A stretch of DNA of 17,843 nt. Origin: Desulfobacula sp. GTDB lineage: Bacteria; Desulfobacterota; Desulfobacteria; Desulfobacterales; Desulfobacteraceae. Each line of letters starts with the position of its first letter. Positions within the stretch are counted from its first letter, which is position 1. This document shows, one piece after another, positions 1-5,764 of this stretch. The translations under genes and the position numbers were made by a program. The stretch lies in contig JABIYQ010000577.1 of the NCBI GenBank assembly GCA_018702715.1, forward strand, positions 1 to 17,843, given 5' to 3'. The notes under the pieces were generated by a model, which was not told the DNA's origin, made no database searches, and saw only the letters and a program-made list of their open reading frames with translations.

Positions 1-330
1 TTTCGTAACTATCAGTGGGGCGCTGAAAAACGAAACACAACTCTTTGGTACAATGATAATTTTGTCGGAACCGAGCTGAGCAAGGATGTTTCCTATGCTG
101 CAATAGCAAAGGCCTGCGGCGTGGAAGGTGTTCAGACATTTACCATGGATGATTTGACCGAGAAACTGAATACTGCCATTAAGGCACAGATGGAAGAAGG
201 CAAAACCACCTTCATAGAGGTTATGACCAACCAGGAACTGGGGGAACCATTCCGCCGTGATGCCATGACAACACCCGTTGTAGTGGCTGGAATCGACAAA
301 GCTGACATGAATCCCCAAAAAGGTGCATAA
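1..330 (+). CDS. xsc: Sulfoacetaldehyde acetyltransferase, C-terminal end (partial, 5' end outside window)
   Basis: Only the last 109 codons are present, open from base 1 to TAA at 328-330; the family is roughly 580-600 residues, so most of the protein lies upstream. The enzyme is a cytosolic thiamine-diphosphate-dependent protein that converts sulfoacetaldehyde plus phosphate to sulfite and acetyl phosphate. Seen here: the FRNYQWGAEKRN stretch at the very start, followed by TTLWYDNNFVG, and the ending IEVMTNQELGEPFRRDAM, both of which I recognise as typical of the Xsc C-terminal ThDP-binding domain rather than of acetolactate synthase. The neighbours, taurine:pyruvate aminotransferase and alanine dehydrogenase in the same direction, strongly support this reading. 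The stop lies 19 nt before the likely tpa start, consistent with one transcript. Identification rests on a fragment, but the context makes it quite secure. Confidence 0.85.
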   Translation, partial: FRNYQWGAEKRNTTLWYNDNFVGTELSKDVSYAAIAKACGVEGVQTFTMDDLTEKLNTAIKAQMEEGKTTFIEVMTNQELGEPFRRDAMTTPVVVAGIDKADMNPQKGA

Positions 331-349
331 AAAAATAAAAGGAAAACCA

Positions 350-1747
350 ATGGAAACAAAAGAAAAATGGCTGGACTATGATGTTGAGGAAATGGTTGAT
401 GGTGATAAGAATTGTTTATGGCATCATTTAAAACCCCATAAGTGTTTTGAAACCCAGGAGCAGATGATAATTGTTAAAGGCCAGGGACTGGTTGTAACTG
501 ATATCCGGGGCAGAGAATTCCTTGATGCAACATCAGGCGGTGTCTGGAGCGTCATGGTCGGATATGGTCGTGATTCCATTGCCGAGGCCGTTTGTGAACA
601 GATGAAAAAAATGAATTATTTTGCAGGGGCCTATGGTAATATACCTGCCATTAAATTTGCTAAAAAACTGTTGGAAAAACTGCCAAGATTAGACAAAGTA
701 TATTTCTCCAACTCAGGTTCTGAAGCCAATGAAAAAGCCTATAAGATTGTTCGACAGGCCTCCAGAATCAATCCTGATCGAAAAGGCAAATATAAAATAA
801 TGTATCGGGACCGTGATTACCATGGGACCACCATCGGTGCCATGAGTTCAAGTGGACATGCCCAGAGAAAACAGGATTTCGGACCCTTTGTAGAAGGATT
901 TGTTGAATTCCCCCATTGTTCCTGTTACAGATGTCCCTATGATAAAACCTATGGAGAATGTAACATTGAGTGTGCCCGCAAGGTTGAGGATATAATTATT
1001 AAAGAAGGTGCTGATACAATCGGTGGTCTGATTGTAGAGCCCATAACTGCAGGTGGTGGAATCCTGAGACCCGTGGAAGAATATTATCCTATTTTGCAGG
1101 AAATCTGTAAAAAATATGATATCTGGCTTATCGCCGATGAAGTGGTCTGCGGATTTGGAAGGACAGGCAAATTCTGGGGACATGAGCATTATGACTTTGA
1201 TCCGGATATAATTACCATGGCCAAAGGCCTTGCCAGTTCTTATGAAGCATTGTCTGCAACCGTTGTTAAGCAGAAAGTCTATGATATGTTTTTAAATGAT
1301 CCAACAGACCCTGCCACCCGTCTTGATTATTTCAGGGACATCAGTACCTATGGCGGATGTACTGCACCAATGACTGCAGCACTTGAAAGCACCCGGATCA
1401 TAGATGATGAAAACCTCGTTGAAAACAGTAGAATTATGGGCAAGTATCTGCTTGAAAAACTAAGTGAACTGAAAAAATATGATTGTGTTGGTGAAGTCAG
1501 GGGTCAGGGACTTTTCTGCGGTATTGAGTATGTTAATAACAAGGAAACCAAAGAACCTGTCACAGAAGAACAAATGGCACAGCTCATGGGTAATGTTCTG
1601 GCAGAAAATGTAATTACGGGACGAACCAACTCAAGTTTTCATGGACTGAACAATGTCATGAATTTTGCCCCCTGCCTGATTATCACCAAAGAACAAGTCG
1701 ATACAATTGTTGCGGCTGTGGCAACTGCCACAGAAAAAACATTTTAA
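350..1747 (+). CDS. tpa: Taurine:pyruvate aminotransferase (class III, PLP-dependent)
   Basis: Transfers the amino group of taurine to pyruvate, giving sulfoacetaldehyde and L-alanine, the first step of taurine dissimilation in the cytosol. The protein is 465 residues from ATG 350. A longer in-frame GTG start at 323 overlaps xsc, but AAAAGG at 337-342 sits 7 nt before ATG 350, so I prefer 350. Class III features seen: SNSGSEANEKAYK for cofactor phosphate binding, the DEVVCGFGRTGKFW segment beginning at D263 (the PLP-ring aspartate region), and the Schiff-base lysine K292 in MAKGLASSY. A cysteine-rich loop, CSCYRCPY followed by CNIEC, lies near residues 190-215 and resembles loops in known Tpa proteins. 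Location between xsc and ald fixes the substrate much better than sequence alone; a generic omega-amino acid:pyruvate aminotransferase is the alternative. No truncation is visible. Confidence 0.88.
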   Translation: METKEKWLDYDVEEMVDGDKNCLWHHLKPHKCFETQEQMIIVKGQGLVVTDIRGREFLDATSGGVWSVMVGYGRDSIAEAVCEQMKKMNYFAGAYGNIPAIKFAKKLLEKLPRLDKVYFSNSGSEANEKAYKIVRQASRINPDRKGKYKIMYRDRDYHGTTIGAMSSSGHAQRKQDFGPFVEGFVEFPHCSCYRCPYDKTYGECNIECARKVEDIIIKEGADTIGGLIVEPITAGGGILRPVEEYYPILQEICKKYDIWLIADEVVCGFGRTGKFWGHEHYDFDPDIITMAKGLASSYEALSATVVKQKVYDMFLNDPTDPATRLDYFRDISTYGGCTAPMTAALESTRIIDDENLVENSRIMGKYLLEKLSELKKYDCVGEVRGQGLFCGIEYVNNKETKEPVTEEQMAQLMGNVLAENVITGRTNSSFHGLNNVMNFAPCLIITKEQVDTIVAAVATATEKTF

Positions 1748-1753
1748 GGATAA

Positions 1754-1823
1754 GGATCAAAAACATAATAAATTGAACAAAAATTGCAAAGGATTTTGGT
1801 TCAAGTAATTTGCTTTTTGATCC
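1754..1823 (+). repeat. Imperfect inverted repeat between tpa and ald
   Basis: The arms at 1754-1782 and 1794-1823 pair as GGATCAAAAA (perfect, 10 bp) at the outside and TTGAAC plus AAAA near the loop, with a poorly matched middle section and an 11-nt loop. The whole 112-nt gap between tpa and ald is almost filled by it, and the ald ribosome-binding site lies just downstream. It has no run of T after the stem, so it is not a standard intrinsic terminator. It could be an mRNA processing or stabilising hairpin that sets relative expression of tpa and ald, or a protein-binding dyad. The symmetry is seen directly; the function is inference. Confidence 0.5.
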
Positions 1824-1845
1824 TAAGTTTAAACCCTACATTTTT

Positions 1846-1852
1846 AAAGGAG
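1846..1852 (+). promoter_or_regulatory. Ribosome binding site of ald
   Basis: AAAGGAG lies 7 nt upstream of ATG 1860. It is one of the strongest Shine-Dalgarno matches in the sulfonate cluster and decides the start of ald. Confidence 0.8.
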
Positions 1853-1859
1853 AATTATA

Positions 1860-2972
1860 ATGCTTGTTGGAATCTTAAAAGAAATCAAAGTTGCGGAAAA
1901 ACGTGTTTGCATGACACCTGCCGGTGTTGTTGCCATGAAAAAAAACGGTCACGATGTTCTGGTTGAAACAACCGCTGGTATGGGTGCAGGTTTTTCTGAT
2001 GCAGATTATATTGCAGCCGGTGCCACGATTGCTGACACTCCAGCCCAGGTTTATGAAAAATGCGACATGGTCATGCATGTAAAAGAACCCCAGCCTTCAG
2101 AATATGACATGATCCGTGAAGATCAGATTGTTTTCACCTATCTTCACCTGGCAGCGGATGAACAGCAGACCCGTGCATTGATCAAAAGCAAATCTATTGA
2201 CATTGCATATGAAACCATTGAAAAAGAAAATGGTTCTCTTCCATTACTTCTTCCCATGAGTGAAGTGGCCGGTCGTATGGCAACCCAGGAAGCAGCAAAA
2301 TATCTTGAAATGCCCATGGGTGGAATGGGTATCCTGCTGGGTGGCGTGACAGGTGTTGAGCCTGGAACAGTGGTCGTGATCGGTGGCGGAGTAGTCGGTG
2401 TCAATGCAGCTAAAATGGCCTGCGGTCTGGGTGCAAAAGTATATATCCTGGATACCAATCTGGAAAGACTCAGGTACCTGGATGATGTCATGCCTGCCAA
2501 TTGTTTTCCCATCATGTCCAACGCAGCCATTCTTGAAGAGATGGTTCTCAAAGCTGATGTTGTGATCGGTGCTGTTCTTGTTGCCGGTGCAAAAGCACCC
2601 AAACTGCTCACAAGAGAAATGATTAAAAAAATGAAAGACGGCTCTGTTGTTGTGGATGTTGCCATTGACCAGGGCGGATGTTTTGAAACCTCCAAAGCCA
2701 CTACCCATACCGAACCTACATATGTAGTGGACGGTGTTATTCACTATTGCGTTGCCAATATGCCGGGTGCAGTTGCCAGAACCTCCACCAGAGCCCTGAC
2801 AAATGCCACCCTTCCCTATGCAGTTGAAATTGCAAACAAAGGATGGAAAAAAGCAATGCAGGAAAACAAGGAAATCAAACTGGGCGCCAATGTTATTAAG
2901 GGCCATGTGACATTTGAAGCAGTTTCCGAGGCTTTTGGCCTTGATTATACCCCTGTTGAAAAATTCCTCTAA
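1860..2972 (+). CDS. ald: Alanine dehydrogenase (NAD+-dependent)
   Basis: Oxidatively deaminates L-alanine to pyruvate and ammonium with NAD+. In this cluster it regenerates the pyruvate used by taurine:pyruvate aminotransferase. At 370 residues it has the usual family length. Key residues fall at the standard numbers: K75 in HVKEP and H96 in TYLHLAAD (substrate binding and catalysis), the Rossmann motif GGGVVGVNAAK at 175-185, D198 in YILDTN (NAD specificity), and D270 in VDVAIDQGG. The segment CVANMPGAVARTST at 297-310 is diagnostic. The start ATG 1860 has a strong AAAGGAG at 1846-1852 with a 7-nt spacer. A 112-nt gap with a hairpin separates it from tpa, and a long inverted repeat follows its stop. 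It appears intact and identification is essentially certain. Confidence 0.96.
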   Translation: MLVGILKEIKVAEKRVCMTPAGVVAMKKNGHDVLVETTAGMGAGFSDADYIAAGATIADTPAQVYEKCDMVMHVKEPQPSEYDMIREDQIVFTYLHLAADEQQTRALIKSKSIDIAYETIEKENGSLPLLLPMSEVAGRMATQEAAKYLEMPMGGMGILLGGVTGVEPGTVVVIGGGVVGVNAAKMACGLGAKVYILDTNLERLRYLDDVMPANCFPIMSNAAILEEMVLKADVVIGAVLVAGAKAPKLLTREMIKKMKDGSVVVDVAIDQGGCFETSKATTHTEPTYVVDGVIHYCVANMPGAVARTSTRALTNATLPYAVEIANKGWKKAMQENKEIKLGANVIKGHVTFEAVSEAFGLDYTPVEKFL

Positions 2973-2985
2973 ATTATGAGAAAAA

Positions 2986-3065
2986 AACTTTATACTTTCC
3001 TGTTTGGTTCCAGACTTGCGCTGTGATTTGAAAACTTTGCCCTGTAAACAAGAAAGTATAAAGTT
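2986..3065 (+). repeat. 20-bp near-perfect inverted repeat between ald and gntR (candidate operator)
   Basis: The left arm at 2986-3005 and the right arm at 3046-3065 are reverse complements at 19 of 20 positions (core AACTTTATACTTTC with TGTTT beyond it), separated by 40 nt. Each arm also holds a short direct repeat, ACTTT-AT-ACTTT. The element begins 13 nt after the ald stop and ends 10 nt before the first possible gntR ATG. There is no T-run after the right arm and the stem is GC-poor, so a simple intrinsic terminator is unlikely. A paired operator for the adjacent GntR regulator, allowing looping or autoregulation, is the most economical reading. The symmetry is seen; the role is inferred. 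Confidence 0.55.
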
Positions 3066-3093
3066 CTGACTGTTTATGTCGAGGACTGCAACA

Positions 3094-3759
3094 ATGAAAG
3101 ATCAATTAAATGTTTTATCCCTCAGAGAACAGGTTTATACTTATTTACGAAGACAAATGAACCTTGGGGCTCTGGTTCCAGGTACCACCATAAACATAGG
3201 GAAGATTGCAAAACAGCTGGGAATCAGCAAGACTCCCTTAAGAGATGCACTGATTCACCTCGAAGTTGAAGGGTTTGTAACTATTTTACCCCGGCGGGGA
3301 GTTTGTGTGAACGTACTGGAACTTTGTGATGTTAAAAATGCCTACAATGCCATTGGAATGGTTGAAGCTTCCATTGTTATTGAGTGTTTTGAAAAAATTG
3401 AACCATCCCATATTTTAATACTTGAAGAACTGAATGAGATACAGATTCAGGATGTTGAAAAAAATGATTATTCACGGCTTTTTAAAACCAATATTCAATT
3501 CCACAATGTATACCTTGATATCTCAGGCAACGAACTTATAAAAAAATTCATACTTCCCACAAAACAGCGTCTTTACGATTTTCCCAGGCAAAATTACATC
3601 AAGGAGTGGGAAACACGAAACTGCAAAGAGCATGCCCTTTTTATAAGCTGGTTAAAAAAGGGGAATCCTGAAAAAGCAGCAAAAGTATTAAAAGATATCC
3701 ACTGGTCTTTTGAATATCAGAAAAATTTTATAAAAAAATTTTATAATATTTCCGAATAA
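3094..3759 (+). CDS. GntR-family transcriptional regulator, FadR/FCD subfamily
   Basis: A DNA-binding regulator of 221 residues. A winged helix-turn-helix occupies about residues 10-74, with REQVYTYLRRQM, the helix-turn-helix segment KIAKQLGISKTPLRDAL, and the wing LPRRGVCV. An all-helical FCD ligand domain follows (about 85-205) with candidate metal-ligand histidines H137 (QFHNVYL), H180 and H203. I prefer ATG 3094 because GAGGA at 3081-3085 lies 8 nt upstream; the alternative ATG 3076 lacks a ribosome-binding site. It lies 32 nt before ackA and probably shares its transcript. The large inverted repeat just upstream is a likely operator. Position suggests control of the sulfonate genes. It is not a MocR-type TauR, since it has no aminotransferase domain. 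The family call is secure; ligand and targets are inferred. Confidence 0.85.
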   Translation: MKDQLNVLSLREQVYTYLRRQMNLGALVPGTTINIGKIAKQLGISKTPLRDALIHLEVEGFVTILPRRGVCVNVLELCDVKNAYNAIGMVEASIVIECFEKIEPSHILILEELNEIQIQDVEKNDYSRLFKTNIQFHNVYLDISGNELIKKFILPTKQRLYDFPRQNYIKEWETRNCKEHALFISWLKKGNPEKAAKVLKDIHWSFEYQKNFIKKFYNISE

Positions 3760-3791
3760 TTAAAGACCTGAAAAGGGTTAATGGTTGGCCT

Positions 3792-4994
3792 ATGAAAATT
3801 TTGGTTATTAATGCAGGCAGTTCTTCATTAAAGTATCAACTTTTTAATATGGAAAATACCAGTGTAATGGCCCGGGGCAGTATTGAGCGGATTGGTGAGC
3901 CCCAGGGTATTTTAACCCATCATAACTGCATACCGGGCCAGGAAAAAAAAATTATCCAAGAACAGGAGATTAAAAGCCATAAACTTGGCATGCATCTGGC
4001 CGCAGACCTTATAATTGATCAAAACACCGGTGTTATTGATAATATAAAGCACATTGATGCCATAGGTCATCGTGTGGTTCAGGGCGGCGAAACCTTTGAA
4101 TCCGCAGTTCTTATTGATACAAAAGTCAAACAGGCCATAAAAGATAACAGCCCGCTTGCGCCATTACACAATCCTATGAATCTTGTGGGTATAATAGAAG
4201 CTGAAGAACTTTTTCCCGGCATTCCCAATATTGCGGTTTTTGATACTGAATTTCACAGGACCCTTCCTCCTAAAGCATTTCTTTATGCCCTGCCCTATGA
4301 ATTCTATACAAAATTTAAAGTTCGCAAATATGGTTTTCACGGGACTTCACACAAATATGTTTCAGAAAAAACTGCAAAACTTATGGGAAAGGATATAGAT
4401 AAAATAAATCTGATTACCATACACCTTGGAAACGGATGTTCAATCTGTGCGGTTGAAAAAGGGGAATGCAGGGATACGTCCATGGGCATGACTCCCCTTG
4501 CCGGGATAATGATGGGAACAAGGTCGGGAGATATTGATCCCGCCATCATTGGATATCTTCTGGAACAAACGGGGATGACCATAAAAGAACTGGATATTGT
4601 ATTAAATAAAAAAAGCGGGCTTAAAGGGATATGCGGTATGAATGACATGCGCGATATCCATGAAGCATCAGCAAAAGGCAATACAAAAGCCTTTTTGGCC
4701 ATTGAAATGTTTTGCTACCAGGTCAAAAAATATATCGGGGCATATACAGCTGTTCTTGGCCATGTTGATGCAATCGTGTTTACAGCTGGCGTGGGAGAAA
4801 ATGACCAGATTATAAGGGCAAAAGTCTGCGAGAACCTTTCATTTTCAGGTATTCATTTAGACCTTAAAAAAAATAAACAAAAACCATCCAAACCATTTTA
4901 TCTTCATTCACAGGACAGCCGGGTTCAGGTATGGGTAATCCCCACCAATGAGGAACTGCAAATAGCAAAAGAGGTTGTACAGGTGCTCAAATGA
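3792..4994 (+). CDS. ackA: Acetate kinase
   Basis: Converts acetyl phosphate and ADP to acetate and ATP. Here it probably harvests the acetyl phosphate made by Xsc, giving substrate-level phosphorylation from taurine. It is 400 residues, normal for the family. The start MKILVINAGSSSLKYQL is the classic N-terminus. Active-site residues align with a steady offset of three to the Methanosarcina enzyme: N7, R94 (GHRVVQGG), D151 (FDTEFHRTLP), H183 (GFHGTSHKYV), R244 (GTRSGDIDP) and E387 (PTNEELQIA). The nucleotide-site loop reads GLKGICGMNDMRD, about one residue shorter than the usual GLLGISGxSSDxRD. No good Shine-Dalgarno lies close to ATG 3792; AAAAGGG at 3771-3777 is 14 nt away. The stop overlaps the next gene as ATGA at 4991-4994, so the racemase is translationally coupled. 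Confidence 0.95.
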   Translation: MKILVINAGSSSLKYQLFNMENTSVMARGSIERIGEPQGILTHHNCIPGQEKKIIQEQEIKSHKLGMHLAADLIIDQNTGVIDNIKHIDAIGHRVVQGGETFESAVLIDTKVKQAIKDNSPLAPLHNPMNLVGIIEAEELFPGIPNIAVFDTEFHRTLPPKAFLYALPYEFYTKFKVRKYGFHGTSHKYVSEKTAKLMGKDIDKINLITIHLGNGCSICAVEKGECRDTSMGMTPLAGIMMGTRSGDIDPAIIGYLLEQTGMTIKELDIVLNKKSGLKGICGMNDMRDIHEASAKGNTKAFLAIEMFCYQVKKYIGAYTAVLGHVDAIVFTAGVGENDQIIRAKVCENLSFSGIHLDLKKNKQKPSKPFYLHSQDSRVQVWVIPTNEELQIAKEVVQVLK

Positions 4995-5725
4995 AAAAAG
5001 AAAAAATAGTTGGCATTTTAGGAGGCATGGGGCCTGAAGCCACTGTTGATCTTATGCAGCGCATTATCCACCTGACACCGGCTCAAGATGATATGGACCA
5101 TATAAGATGTATAGTGGATAATAATCCCAAGGTTCCATCCAGAATAAAAGCCATTATTGAGGGAAATGGGGATGATCCCGGACCCTGCATGGCAGATATG
5201 GGCAAAAGGCTCGAATCCTGGGGGGCTCACTTTCTTGTAATTGCCTGCAACACTGCCCATTATTATTATGATGCTGTCCAAAATGCCGTAAACATACCTG
5301 TGATTAATTTGATCGATCTTGTGTCCAGTCATGTGAAAAATAATTTTCCGGAACATGATAAAGTCGGAATACTTGCTTCCCCTGCTGTTGCCATGACCGG
5401 TCTTTATTCAAAAAGGCTTAAAAAATTAGGGATTGAAGATATCTGGCCTGACCCTGATTATCAGGAAAGCCTTTTAAATATTATCAAAGAGGTCAAAAAA
5501 GGGAATACGGATTCCAACATTCAGGATTCCAATATTCAGGATGCCTATATAAAAGTATGTGAGAACCTGAAAAAAAAAGAGGCTCAAATAGCCATTATTG
5601 CCTGCACCGAACTCAGCGCCATAGGTTGTGATCTGCCCATAAATACAATTGATGCGGCACAGGTTCTGGCAAATAAGATTGTTCAGATAGCAAAAAACCG
5701 GGAAGAACCTATATCCTTTATCTGA
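4991..5725 (+). CDS. Aspartate/glutamate racemase family protein
   Basis: A cytosolic, cofactor-independent racemase of 244 residues, typical length for the Asp/Glu/hydantoin racemase superfamily. Seen: the N-terminal GILGGMGPEAT (8-18), the first catalytic cysteine C86 in IACNTAHYYY and the second C205 in IIACTELSAI, the two-cysteine, two-base arrangement of the family. Its ATG overlaps the ackA stop (ATGA), so the two proteins are coupled. Residues 174-183 contain a tandem DSNIQ duplication produced by a 15-bp direct repeat. The substrate cannot be read from sequence. L-aspartate or glutamate is the family default, but its place in a taurine/alanine cluster leaves open another amino acid or maleate isomerase-like chemistry. 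The 3' end carries the left arm of a terminator hairpin. Confidence 0.85.
   Translation: MKKEKIVGILGGMGPEATVDLMQRIIHLTPAQDDMDHIRCIVDNNPKVPSRIKAIIEGNGDDPGPCMADMGKRLESWGAHFLVIACNTAHYYYDAVQNAVNIPVINLIDLVSSHVKNNFPEHDKVGILASPAVAMTGLYSKRLKKLGIEDIWPDPDYQESLLNIIKEVKKGNTDSNIQDSNIQDAYIKVCENLKKKEAQIAIIACTELSAIGCDLPINTIDAAQVLANKIVQIAKNREEPISFI
5510..5539 (+). repeat. 15-bp tandem duplication inside the racemase gene
   Basis: GATTCCAACATTCAG at 5510-5524 is followed directly by GATTCCAATATTCAG at 5525-5539, with one mismatch. It is in frame and encodes DSNIQ twice, probably in a surface loop before a helix. This looks like a recent slippage duplication. Confidence 0.85.
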
Positions 5726-5760
5726 TCTGAATCGTAAAGGGTTGATCTTCCCGGCTTTTA
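5698..5760. terminator. Bidirectional intrinsic terminator between convergent genes
   Basis: CCGGGAAGA at 5698-5706 pairs perfectly with TCTTCCCGG at 5746-5754, and an inner stem CCTTTA (5715-5720) pairs with TAAAGG (5735-5740). On the + strand the stem is followed by CTTTTA. On the - strand it is followed by a run of six T. It can therefore terminate both the racemase transcript and the convergent dehydrogenase transcript, whose stop is at 5765. The left arm lies inside the last codons of the racemase gene. The long, partly unpaired interior makes efficiency uncertain. Confidence 0.65.
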
Positions 5761-5764
5761 ATAC

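Noticed and set aside
323..349. Upstream GTG start for tpa overlapping xsc
   Set aside because: No ribosome-binding site; ATG 350 has AAAAGG at a good distance and gives the normal N-terminus.
2144..2906. Two long - strand frames (185 and 220 codons) inside ald
   Set aside because: They are antisense shadows of a fully recognised alanine dehydrogenase; their translations are low-complexity and lack starts with ribosome-binding sites.
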